This document shows, piece after piece, positions 38,072-46,239 of a DNA stretch of 64,000 nucleotides. Both the position numbers and the translations under genes were made by a program. The notes under the pieces are model-generated. The model was not told the DNA's origin. It made no database searches and saw only the letters and a list, made by a program, of their open reading frames with translations. Source of the stretch: 9FT-COMBO-48-23 sp964400675 (GTDB lineage Bacteria; Chloroflexota; Dehalococcoidia; GIF9; UBA5629); contig CAYNVO010000010.1 of the NCBI GenBank assembly GCA_964400675.1, positions 1 to 64,000 on the forward strand, read 5' to 3'. How positions within the stretch are numbered: the stretch's first letter is position 1; every line of letters begins with the position of its first letter.

Positions 38072-38500
38072 ATGCAGCAGTTGTATCAGTGTTCTAATTG
38101 TGGTGCGGCGGTCGCTTTCGGGATGAGGTTTTGTGGCAGTTGTGGATTGCAACTGAATTGGCCAACGCAACAGCAGGTGCAACCTACACCACAGTATCAA
38201 CAATATAGTCAACAGCCAGTGCACATGAACTGGTTTAAAAGACATCTTAACTGGACATATTTCCTGGGAATTCTCGCCATATATGTAGCATTTGGTCTTA
38301 TACTTGCTCTTGCTTTTCTTCTTTTCTCTGAATTGGATGAAAATAGTATTGGGATAGCAATGGTGGCAGTGTGGTTTGTATGTATATGTTGCTTGAAAGT
38401 TTGGGTAATCGCGCAGAAGGGCAGACATTGGGCGTGGAATTTGATGCCAATACTTTGGCTTTGGATACCATTGCTCCTCGGTAATGCAAAAGGGAAATAA
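38072..38500 (+). CDS. Zinc-ribbon-head protein 4 (membrane)
   Basis: 142 residues from the ATG at 38072, aligned with the starts of the other three; a GTG at 38063 is in frame. Head YQCSNCGAA, FCGSCGLQLNWPTQQQ, a Gln-rich linker, then three hydrophobic segments (about 57-80, 90-108 and 120-138). Function is unknown. Confidence 0.65.
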   Translation: MQQLYQCSNCGAAVAFGMRFCGSCGLQLNWPTQQQVQPTPQYQQYSQQPVHMNWFKRHLNWTYFLGILAIYVAFGLILALAFLLFSELDENSIGIAMVAVWFVCICCLKVWVIAQKGRHWAWNLMPILWLWIPLLLGNAKGK

Positions 38501-38811
38501 ACTCTAATAACTAAGAAACTGCTACAGAGTGTATACAAATTAGGAATCGTAAAACTGGCGAGATTATTTTATCGTCAATGCTTGAATTCTTTTGGTATTG
38601 CCAGTAGCAGTTTCATATCTACAGTTCATGACAATGCGCAGTGGTCGGTGTGGTACCTAATTAGATATCTGAAGCAATATGCTTAAGTGATGATAGCCCC
38701 TACTCTTAATCTCAATTAAGATGTGAGCACACGGTTTGTTTCGCCAAGCTTAACAGATTTGACCTTAAACCTATGAACCATGCCATTTTCATAAACTGTG
38801 ACAATCAACTA
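38501..38811. other. 311-base intergenic region
   Basis: No gene, repeat or hairpin that I can support. It separates the zinc-ribbon cassette from convergent genes. Confidence 0.3.
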
Positions 38812-38982
38812 TTATTCTTTAGCTACACCCTTGTAAGGACCAGGTGTTTTTTTCGTTGAGACTAGACGCCCTGTCTTCCTATCATATTTTTGCCATGCTT
38901 GTAGCCTTGTATTATATTTCTGGAATGCATTCTTTACTTTTCCGACTCTGTGCCCCTCTTTAATCTTAATATTTTTGCCCAC
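38812..38982 (-). CDS. Small basic protein, 56 residues
   Basis: GTG start at 38982 with GGAGGAGAAC directly in front. It is strongly basic (about 15 Lys/Arg), with KVKNAFQKYNTRLQAWQKYD then TGRLVSTKKTPGPYKG and no cysteine. The size and charge suggest nucleic-acid binding. The coding pattern and ribosome site are convincing although the gene is short. Confidence 0.5.
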   Translation of the reverse strand: MGKNIKIKEGHRVGKVKNAFQKYNTRLQAWQKYDRKTGRLVSTKKTPGPYKGVAKE

Positions 38983-39116
38983 AGTTCTCCTCCATACGCA
39001 GTTTTCATACTTAACGTATTGAGTTAATGATATCAGGTTGATTATTGGATTTCTACTAAATACACATTATACTTCTTATTGTAGGGTAACAATCAGCCAG
39101 AAGATGCAATAGTAGA

Positions 39117-40157
39117 TCAATTGCCAAGGGCAGCGAAATCTATTCCTTTACTAGTGAAATCTAAACACACTCCCAAGTACATACCTGAACGAAAAAGGAA
39201 GTTGAAGTAAGATCGACTTTTACCTAACGTAAAAGCTCCCAGCTTCAATTGATCTTTGGATATATTCTCGATGCTGTTTTTATAAAAATGTTCGAAGACA
39301 GCGGTAAATAACCCTTTGGTTTGCCTATCGAAACCCTTCACGCGCTTATCTGCTACTAATGAGTGTATCGCCCACTTATTATAAAAAGCATCGAGGTCAA
39401 GTTCTACAATTTTCTCTCGGGTTGGAAAATTCCAAATCAGCAGATAACCTAGAAAGCCCAAAAAGAAAATCTGCTCAATTGTATGATCAATTAGCCTCCC
39501 TGTATCTCCGTCAAGATTTGCGGTAGATTCTTTTCCAAGAAAACGCCTAGGAAAACAGACTGCATCGTTGATATCATACTGCGTCAATATTATACCCTTG
39601 TTCAGTCCCTTTGCGATACCAAGGTAAATCTCGTTTCTTGATAGCGTTGCTTCAAATGTGGCATGTGCAATTCTTTCTTGCTGCCTGGCCTCTTCATTAT
39701 CGTCGGGATGTAATATGGAAACCAGTGTAGTTAATGTCTCATTGTAATTGGATACTAATGGTTGCTTTCCTCTCACTACAAATCTTCCGTCATGCGAGCT
39801 CTTGTTGGCTTTAGAATATGCGTAACTGAGGATGATTGCTTGAAATATGTTGAATAGTGTTTCATCATTCAACTCTTGACTACTAAACATGTTCCTTGCC
39901 TCGTCTGTTATTATAGCTAATGTTTGGGAAGTATCAGTTTTTGTCAAAGTGCTCTTGCGTACCGGATCGTTGTATTTATCTATAAGATCATACGTACTAG
40001 TTCTGATAGGGAAGGGCAGCATTTCTAAAGTCCCGTAGATCTCCTGGTAAATGACACTCTTATCATTCTTTGAGTTTGACACATGACGACTAACTAGTTG
40101 TTCAGTAAGTGTACCTTGAAACTGCTTCGATAATGTGTTTAGGTTTATTTCACTCAT
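39117..40157 (-). CDS. Unknown 346-residue protein
   Basis: Start at the ATG 40157 after GAGGTGAG. It is mostly helical with no transmembrane segment; QLNDETLFNIFQAI-like helices and a Phe-rich C-terminus are seen. No recognised family or catalytic motif. It lies between the zinc-ribbon cassette and the repeat array of the right module, with A/T-rich composition typical of accessory genes. Confidence 0.5.
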   Translation of the reverse strand: MSEINLNTLSKQFQGTLTEQLVSRHVSNSKNDKSVIYQEIYGTLEMLPFPIRTSTYDLIDKYNDPVRKSTLTKTDTSQTLAIITDEARNMFSSQELNDETLFNIFQAIILSYAYSKANKSSHDGRFVVRGKQPLVSNYNETLTTLVSILHPDDNEEARQQERIAHATFEATLSRNEIYLGIAKGLNKGIILTQYDINDAVCFPRRFLGKESTANLDGDTGRLIDHTIEQIFFLGFLGYLLIWNFPTREKIVELDLDAFYNKWAIHSLVADKRVKGFDRQTKGLFTAVFEHFYKNSIENISKDQLKLGAFTLGKSRSYFNFLFRSGMYLGVCLDFTSKGIDFAALGN

Positions 40158-40493
40158 GACGCTCACCTCACCGCATTGATAACGAACAGTATTATGGGGT
40201 AGTATTCATATGTATTGGATGCATTATACACCCACACAAACCAAATAGAATACATTATTATAAAGCCTCAGCGAGGATAGGACACATTTCATCGTAGTGT
40301 TCAGTTTGCTTTCTGCTGTTACCAGCTGCCTGTTCCAAAAGCCTCTACCGAAATAAGTTAGGCTGTTCAATTTACAATCTGTCCGGGTAAACCGAAACTC
40401 TCTCTATTATCTGCCAATTACTCATCATGTCGGGAGTGACCTTGAACAAGATAGGGTGACCCCCCGTAAAATACCCTCACTATATAGAGGGAA

Positions 40494-40800
40494 GTTCGGA
40501 GTTCGTAGCTAGAGGTTCGTAGCTGGACACCGAACTCCCAACTCGTCAGCTACGAACTAGCTACGAACTTTAAGGAAATTAATAACTTTTTGTATTTGGG
40601 TTTCTTGCACTGGACACCGAACTTTTAAATCGCTAGATACGAACTAGCTACGAACTTTAATGCAGATTAGCAACTTTTTGTATTTGGAGGTTTTTATCCA
40701 GCCACCGAACTTCGGGCTCGCCAGCTACGAACTAGCTACGAACTTTAGGGCAATAAAAAGGTTTCTGTGTGTGGTTCGAGCAAGTTCGTCAAGGCCTGTG
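40494..40800. repeat. Array of three 88-bp direct repeats with TACGAACTAGCTACGAAC core
   Basis: The core TACGAACTAGCTACGAAC begins at 40551, 40638 and 40726 (spacing 87 and 88). Each copy is preceded by CACCGAACT and ends in TTTA; the first two are followed by AACTTTTTGTATTTGG. Inverted half-sites GTTCGTAGCT lie at 40501 and 40515. The same core is seen, inverted, at 25156-25235. It is consistent with iterons or a partition/operator array. Confidence 0.85.
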
Positions 40801-40941
40801 AACGTATAGAATAGAATAGATAGAATTGATTGCATAGAGGGAATTTATTGCCTAGGTCAAGAAACCACTCTGCTTCGTTGAATGTGCGGGTTCAATAATA
40901 GCTTTAGATTTGAACTAAAAGGGGGAGCCGCCATTCAAAAC

Positions 40942-40970
40942 TTGACACACTACCCGGACTGGTGTATGCT
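40942..40970 (+). promoter_or_regulatory. Promoter of the serine recombinase operon
   Basis: TTGACA (40942-40947), 17-base spacer, TATGCT (40965-40970). AAAGGAG lies before the ATG at 40991. Confidence 0.75.
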
Positions 40971-40990
40971 ATGTATACAAAGGAGCAGAA

Positions 40991-41353
40991 ATGCCAGAAG
41001 AGGATACTACTATACGTATTTCTCGGGAAGAAAAACAGTCCCTCGACATGGCGCGTAATGCTTGGGAAAAGCAGGCTGGGCGGCGTGTCACCGCCGGCGA
41101 ATTCGTTCGTTTTCTCTCTGAATGGTATCTAAGAGAGGTGGGTGGTGAAAGCAAAGGAGCAAAGCCGAAAAGTACCTCAGGTTTGATAGCAGTGCAGCAA
41201 GTGAAGCCTGCTGAACCTCAGTCTGTTAGCCCCGGGCCGCAGGTGTTTCTGGTGGCCTGCACCCGGTGTGGTGGGCAAATTGGCTGGCGATCAGACTTGA
41301 GCTCCGAGGGCTATTGCCCCTATTGTGGCATCTATCTACGACTTAGAGGTTAA
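40991..41353 (+). CDS. RHH-like DNA-binding protein with C-terminal zinc ribbon
   Basis: 120 residues. DTTIRISREEKQSLDMARNA near the N-terminus resembles the strand-helix start of ribbon-helix-helix proteins. The C-terminus is a zinc ribbon, CTRCGGQI...CPYCGIYL. It is the first gene after the repeat array and its promoter, so it may be an autoregulator of the recombinase operon. That is inference. Confidence 0.55.
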   Translation: MPEEDTTIRISREEKQSLDMARNAWEKQAGRRVTAGEFVRFLSEWYLREVGGESKGAKPKSTSGLIAVQQVKPAEPQSVSPGPQVFLVACTRCGGQIGWRSDLSSEGYCPYCGIYLRLRG

Positions 41354-41362
41354 AGGCATCAA

Positions 41363-42085
41363 ATGAATGAAGAACATGATAGAGTAACGCCAACCGAGGA
41401 CGACGGGCGAGCAGCAGCAGCCTGGCTCAGGGGTGTGTTAGCTAGCATTGCCGATGTGGCGCCTCTATCACCGTGGATTAAGGAAGCAACGCAGAGATGC
41501 ATACGGCGCTTGCCTAACTGGATTATGACCGCCTGGGCTAAAGCTTTAAACGTTGATTATGTGACTGCTTACCGAGCTTGTCCGGACCTTGCTGAAAAGG
41601 TTAAGAGCGATGCGGGCATGCATATAGTGAAACAATACGTGGAAACTCACAATGCAGTGCCTTTGGCAAATACCCTACATCAATTGGCTCGAAAGGTGTT
41701 GAAACTGTCCAGAACGGACAGGCTGCCAGCTTCTGCTGATACGATTGAGCAACAGGTTTGCGCTCTGGGTATGGCAGACTGCACGCCACAGGGTGAGCAA
41801 TTCATTCAGCAAGCAAACTCTATCCTCTGTGAATCTGAGCGCAGTAACCATCCTCTGGTTGAGTATCAAGTTCTGCTGGAAGGTAAGCAAAGGCAGAAGC
41901 TCAAGGACATCGATGTCGTCCTGTCTCGTCATCCGTATAATAGCTGGGTGACAGAGCGCATCGCTGAAATAAAGCGTTGGCTAGGGCTAGAGCCGCCAAC
42001 GTTTCACATTCGATACGGTGAGCGCACTCCTCTTTGGGATTCTTTTTGGGATAATATACTTACAGGAGGCGGATATGAGCAATAA
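41363..42085 (+). CDS. Unknown 240-residue protein of recombinase operon
   Basis: Starts 9 bases after the previous stop and overlaps the recombinase start by 11 bases, so the three genes are coupled. It is helical; SRTDRLPASADTIEQQVCALG and a Trp-rich C-terminus are seen. No family is recognised. It could be an accessory factor for integration. Confidence 0.5.
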   Translation: MNEEHDRVTPTEDDGRAAAAWLRGVLASIADVAPLSPWIKEATQRCIRRLPNWIMTAWAKALNVDYVTAYRACPDLAEKVKSDAGMHIVKQYVETHNAVPLANTLHQLARKVLKLSRTDRLPASADTIEQQVCALGMADCTPQGEQFIQQANSILCESERSNHPLVEYQVLLEGKQRQKLKDIDVVLSRHPYNSWVTERIAEIKRWLGLEPPTFHIRYGERTPLWDSFWDNILTGGGYEQ

Positions 42086-43646
42086 AATCGCAGCAGTATG
42101 GGCTAGAGTTTCCACAGAGCTACAACAATCGCTTGATAGCCAAGCAAGCCGGGCAAAGTCGGAGCTGGAGAAGCGGGGCTATGTGGTGCCACCTGAGCGC
42201 ATTCTCAAGGTGGACTGGACGTCGCTAGACCTATTTCACTGCCCGGAGTTTCAAGAACTTCGCCGCTGGATACAGAAGAAGGAAATAGCTGCCCTGGGCA
42301 TTTTGGACCGTGACCGTCTCAATGCCATAGGGCTACAGAGACTTATTTTCCTCAGTGAATGTAAGGAAAACGGTGTTGAGCTGGTCATCTGCCAGGGTCC
42401 GCCAATCCTGGATGAGCCTGAAGGTCAGCTGGTTGAGCTGGCTTTGGCTCTGGGCAAGGAGAGACAGGTGCTCCGGGCACAGCAAGGTTCCAGAGACGCA
42501 TTGCGGGAGCGGGCTACGGTAAAGGGATTGCCAACCACCTATCAGAATCCTTATGGGTACTACTGGGATAAAATGCAGCCCCGTCTCCTGGCAGACGCCA
42601 ACTGGGAAACGAGGTCTTTGATTGTGAATCTCTTCCTAAAAGTCCAAACCCTAAAAGGCATCGTGAAGGAGCTCCACAGGCGCAGCATCCCCAGCCCAAA
42701 AGGCAGAGAGTGGTGGCCAGAGCCGACTATCTCGCTCATCTTGAAGGATACGGTTAACTACGGTGAATACCGGGCGTTGCGCAGAGAGGCCATTGAGCCG
42801 CAACAGAGACGGAGTAACACCTATGGCAAAAGTTCGTCAAAGCACCACTCAGGGATTCCTCTGACCAACATCGTAGTAGAAAAGCCAATCATCACAAAGG
42901 AACAGCACGACTGGATACTGAGAAGGTTAGAGTTGAACAAGCTAAACGCCAAGCGCAACAGCAAGCGGGATTACCTTCTGCGCGGCATGATTCATTACGA
43001 GGGAGATAATCTCCGCTATTACGGTGCGGATATAAGGCATATGTCATGGGCGTATAAATATATACCCAGGAATCGCAATACCGATAATCCGAGAACATAT
43101 CTCCCGGGGCGAAAGCTTGAGGCAGAGGTTGAAGCCAAGGTTAGGGAGGTTCTAACCAGCGATGACGTGCTTGAGCGCGAGCTAGGCTCGAGAAAAGCAA
43201 TTATCGATGGAAGCATTGCCAAGCTTGAGGAACAGCTAAAGAGGCTTGACCGTAAGTGGAACGAGAATACCAACGCCGAGTCGGAGCTGGTAGGACTCAG
43301 AATCCGGGGTAAGGTATCCGACGAGCCTTATGAGAGACAACAAAGTCTGCTGCTAACTGAGAGACGATGGATAGTAGATGAGAGAGAAAGGATTGAGAAA
43401 CAGCTCGATAAGTTGAGGCAGAATGCAGTTGCTCTAGTGAATCTGGAGGGGCTCAGAGGACAGGTGGAGCAGAAGCTGGCTTCCACAGAATTCGCTGACA
43501 GGCGCTTCGTTCTTGAAGCTCTGGGCACGAAGGTGCTTGTCACCACAGAGGGCAGGGTGGAGGTTGAGTTCACCGTAGGCGCTGGGAAAGGTGCAAATGA
43601 TGAGATTGCCTTAAACCTTCCCCAGAACGCTTGCCTTCGATATTAA
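42075..43646 (+). CDS. Large serine recombinase
   Basis: 523 residues from the ATG at 42075 (AGGAGG site). The resolvase domain holds the catalytic Ser in WARVSTELQQS and the ILDRDRL motif near residue 78. The recombinase domain (about 150-300) has YQNPYGYYWD and the typical IPSPKGREWWPEPTISLILKD. A long coiled coil follows (about 370-470). The usual zinc-ribbon cysteines after LLRGMIHYEG are absent. It catalyses site-specific integration or excision of the right module. Confidence 0.85.
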   Translation: MSNKIAAVWARVSTELQQSLDSQASRAKSELEKRGYVVPPERILKVDWTSLDLFHCPEFQELRRWIQKKEIAALGILDRDRLNAIGLQRLIFLSECKENGVELVICQGPPILDEPEGQLVELALALGKERQVLRAQQGSRDALRERATVKGLPTTYQNPYGYYWDKMQPRLLADANWETRSLIVNLFLKVQTLKGIVKELHRRSIPSPKGREWWPEPTISLILKDTVNYGEYRALRREAIEPQQRRSNTYGKSSSKHHSGIPLTNIVVEKPIITKEQHDWILRRLELNKLNAKRNSKRDYLLRGMIHYEGDNLRYYGADIRHMSWAYKYIPRNRNTDNPRTYLPGRKLEAEVEAKVREVLTSDDVLERELGSRKAIIDGSIAKLEEQLKRLDRKWNENTNAESELVGLRIRGKVSDEPYERQQSLLLTERRWIVDERERIEKQLDKLRQNAVALVNLEGLRGQVEQKLASTEFADRRFVLEALGTKVLVTTEGRVEVEFTVGAGKGANDEIALNLPQNACLRY

Positions 43647-43791
43647 GTTGTTCCGTCTTAAATCACCCCCTTTATTTCAGACGCTTGACGGTAAGCGTCA
43701 TTCTTATTTAAGGCTACTGGCTACTCCGCAACCGCTGGCAGTAGCTTTTGCCTCTACCTATATAGTTCCAAAAGAGGGCTCAAATTGACCA

Positions 43792-44262
43792 TCAGGTTAA
43801 GGCTAGTTGATACTTTTTTGATTCTTTTTGACGGTAGCGCTCTACATAATGGTAATCCTTGAAGTCGAGGCGCTTACCACTATACAGCTTCACAGCTACA
43901 GCTACTAACCGCTTTGGACAGCCTAGCAGCCAACGCTTGGCGTCAAGCCAAGCCTCTAGGTCAATAGCTCTATCATCGGCTAGGGTCTGCCAGAGTTCGG
44001 CTGTGCCTCCGTCTCCGTCTGATAGCTCACCGTTGAGACTTAATATCGTTGGCTTACGCATCAGGTCTCGCCAGTAAGCCATAACCGTATAGCTGGCTAC
44101 TCTAACCATAGCGCCTTCGCTAAAGGGTTCGTGTCCGTTATTAGAGGCTACTTCGGCAAGCTTCAAGATGATGTCCTGTCTCAAGTCCTCTCTATCCACC
44201 GGTTTTGCCTTGTGTTGAAACTTGTCTGCAATCTCGATATACTTTTGCCAATCTAGCGTCAT
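43792..44262 (-). CDS. Sigma-70-like protein, mobile element, copy 2
   Basis: 156 residues, a clear paralogue of the protein at 27102: LDWQKYIEIADKFQHKAKP, then DREDLRQDIILKLAE, VRVASYTVMAYWRDLMR and ADDRAIDLEAWLDAKRWL. Inferred role as for copy 1. It lies in the opposite orientation, so the two copies are inverted around the cargo region. Confidence 0.5.
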   Translation of the reverse strand: MTLDWQKYIEIADKFQHKAKPVDREDLRQDIILKLAEVASNNGHEPFSEGAMVRVASYTVMAYWRDLMRKPTILSLNGELSDGDGGTAELWQTLADDRAIDLEAWLDAKRWLLGCPKRLVAVAVKLYSGKRLDFKDYHYVERYRQKESKKYQLALT

Positions 44263-44628
44263 CTTGTCTCCATTCGAGGCAAGGCTAGATTTCCCTAGTC
44301 AGCCCGACTGGCTAGGGATTTATAATGCCTCACCTCACCTTGAAGGCAAGCGTTCTGGCTTCAAGCCTATTCAGTTGTTAATGTGCTTCGTATTTGGCAG
44401 CTTTATTATTGAACAATATGAGCTTTTGTTCATTCTTTAGATATAGCTACATTTACATCATCAGTGCGGAAGCTGGTTTCTGGCGGTTTTTATGGCTCTT
44501 GATTGCCTCTTTGTCTATAGTCTGGTCTTAGAGTAGTCTCAGGACAGTCTCAGGGTAGTCTCAGGGTAGTCTCAGGGTAAGCTCAGGGTAATCTTATGGT
44601 CTTCCTAGAGGCTCTAATAAGGCAGCCT
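44263..44628. other. Intergenic region with 11-bp tandem repeats
   Basis: No gene is supported. The right end holds six tandem 11-bp units (listed separately). Confidence 0.5.
44534..44599. repeat. 11-bp tandem repeat, six units
   Basis: Units of AGTCTCAGGGT: the first ends GGAC, three are perfect or near perfect, and the last two are AAGCTCAGGGT and AATCTTATGGT. The 11-bp period places each on one face of the helix. It lies just after the stop of the winged-helix gene. Confidence 0.8.
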
Positions 44629-45138
44629 TTATCTGCCGTAGAGGGCAGCGTAAGGGTCAGCCCAAGCGCCTTCTGGGGCAGCCATGCCAGCATCGGTAAG
44701 GCGGTAGAACCTCCGTGGTTGACCTTCAGGATAGTTGTCCTGAAGGCTAGAAGGCTCTTCAAAGCCACTTGCCTCTACCCAGCCCAATCTCTTGAGGTTA
44801 GAGAAATAGGTAACGAACGAGTGATAGCGACAGCCGCTGGACTTCCAGGGGATGTGTTCAATCCTTTGTTCGGCAATCCTTTCGATATTTCCGGGGCTTA
44901 TAGCTCTCTTTTGCAGTTTGGCCAGTCGCTCTTCCTCCTTGGTAGCCCTTTCTGTAGCCGTGAACCCAAGGCGTGCCATTTTGTAGTAGTGGAATATGTC
45001 GGCTTGCGGAGCGCCAATCTCCGGGTCTATAAACGGAGACCCAAAAGGTGCATTGCCCATGAGGAACTCACGGATGAACCAGCCACAGCCAAACGGTCGG
45101 AGAAAGCCGCCTCGCCTGGGCCTAAGAGGTAGCACCAT
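44629..45138 (-). CDS. Winged-helix-like protein of integration module
   Basis: 169 residues; AAGGAG lies 4 bases before the ATG at 45138, inside the 3' end of the recombinase gene. The C-terminal half (SFVTYFSNLKRLGWVEASG, then RFYRLTDAG) has the helix and wing of a winged-helix domain. A charged helical middle region precedes it. It is translationally coupled to the tyrosine recombinase, so an excision/regulation role is likely. Confidence 0.5.
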   Translation of the reverse strand: MVLPLRPRRGGFLRPFGCGWFIREFLMGNAPFGSPFIDPEIGAPQADIFHYYKMARLGFTATERATKEEERLAKLQKRAISPGNIERIAEQRIEHIPWKSSGCRYHSFVTYFSNLKRLGWVEASGFEEPSSLQDNYPEGQPRRFYRLTDAGMAAPEGAWADPYAALYGR

Positions 45139-45823
45139 CCGACTCCTTACGCCAGAGATTGTTGTACCACTCGCAGTGTTCCTCGCCGGCTACCTTACGA
45201 TACTTTGCTGTTGTGTCGAAAGAGGCATGTCCCAAATGCTCCTGAAGCAGCCTCAGTCCATCGCCGGAATCGTCGAGCTTAACTGCATTGACAGCGAAAG
45301 CATCCCTCAGGCGATGAGGGCTCACCCCATGTACTTTGCCGGTCTCAGGATTTATCAGGGGAGACAAGCCTGCCCTGGCAGCGCAGTCTCTTACTACTTG
45401 GTAGGCGCGATGGCGGTTTATGCCGAAGATAAATTTACATCCGTCCCGAGTCACCGGACCACCGCGTTTGATATAGTGTCTAAGCATCGCCATTGTCTCA
45501 GCATCAACTGGCAGAGTCCTTAGACGTCGATGCTCCGCCTCCTTCTTTGTGGCTTCGTTAATCCTTGTGCCACACCCGGGACAGAAGCTGTGATCTCTAC
45601 CCAGCCTGGCTCCACAGCCAGGACAAAACAGCCTGACACGGCTTTTCAGATGAATGATTGTAGCCGACCCTCTACTTAAGTCTATATCCTCAACTTTCAA
45701 TGCTAAAGCCTCAGAGATGCGACAGCCCAGACGGAACAAAAGCCTGACAAGGAGCAAGTCCCTGAAACAACTAGCTTCCTGCTCCATGTTTTCTACATCC
45801 GCCGGTTTTAGATATGTTTCCAT
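45122..45823 (-). CDS. Tyrosine recombinase with zinc-ribbon insertion
   Basis: 233 residues, catalytic domain only (no core-binding domain). Active-site residues: Arg in GCRISEALALK, Lys region near KSRVR, SPHRLRDAFA (H-x2-R), LGHASFDTT (His) and Tyr in KYRKVAG. Between the first Arg and the Lys/His region lies CPGCGARL...FCPGCGTR, a four-cysteine zinc ribbon not usual in this family. It overlaps the winged-helix gene by 17 bases. Confidence 0.8.
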   Translation of the reverse strand: METYLKPADVENMEQEASCFRDLLLVRLLFRLGCRISEALALKVEDIDLSRGSATIIHLKSRVRLFCPGCGARLGRDHSFCPGCGTRINEATKKEAEHRRLRTLPVDAETMAMLRHYIKRGGPVTRDGCKFIFGINRHRAYQVVRDCAARAGLSPLINPETGKVHGVSPHRLRDAFAVNAVKLDDSGDGLRLLQEHLGHASFDTTAKYRKVAGEEHCEWYNNLWRKESDGATS

Positions 45824-45907
45824 TGCCTAACCATGTGATTCGCTTGCCTGTGATGGATTATCCTCATCTAACAAAAGACCCCGTGGCATAATAGTGTCAG
45901 AATTCGA

Positions 45908-46120
45908 CTACAGGGCATTGTGGCACTCTTCCTCGCTCAGGAATTTCTTGATATACCGCCGCACCGTGCTCCAGTCCACAAACAGGCCTTTTTTCATCAG
46001 TTCACGAGCAATTGCCCGATAGCCCAGTCCAGCCTTGTACAGCGAAATCACTTCCTCGATTCGATCTTCGGATATCGCCTTGGGGCGACCAGCACCTCGC
46101 CTTTTTATACTGTCACTCAT
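45908..46120 (-). CDS. Small HTH protein (Hin/resolvase-type helix-turn-helix)
   Basis: 70 residues. GRPKAISEDRIEEVISLYKAG then YRAIARELMKKG and VDWSTVRRYIKKF form the HTH seen at the C-terminus of Hin-like invertases, here without a catalytic domain. It precedes the zinc-ribbon recombinase on the same strand and may be its regulator or directionality factor. Confidence 0.6.
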   Translation of the reverse strand: MSDSIKRRGAGRPKAISEDRIEEVISLYKAGLGYRAIARELMKKGLFVDWSTVRRYIKKFLSEEECHNAL

Positions 46121-46239
46121 TTTCTGTCAGTTCAAGATAAGTTCTCATTGTTTGTTTAGTGCTGTACTATCGTTGACAAAATGATCAACAAGTTTGAAAC
46201 CTAACCAGGCAGGGACCTTTCTTTTATTCATAGATTGAC

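Larger units (their letters stand above)
40158..40990. other. 833-base control region of the right module
   Basis: No coding frame is supported. It contains the GTTCGTAGCT-type repeat array (40494-40800) and the promoter of the following operon (40942-40970). Confidence 0.6.

Noticed and set aside
40494..40800. CRISPR-like array
   Set aside because: Only three copies, spacers are themselves partly conserved, repeats are palindromic cores; fits iterons better.
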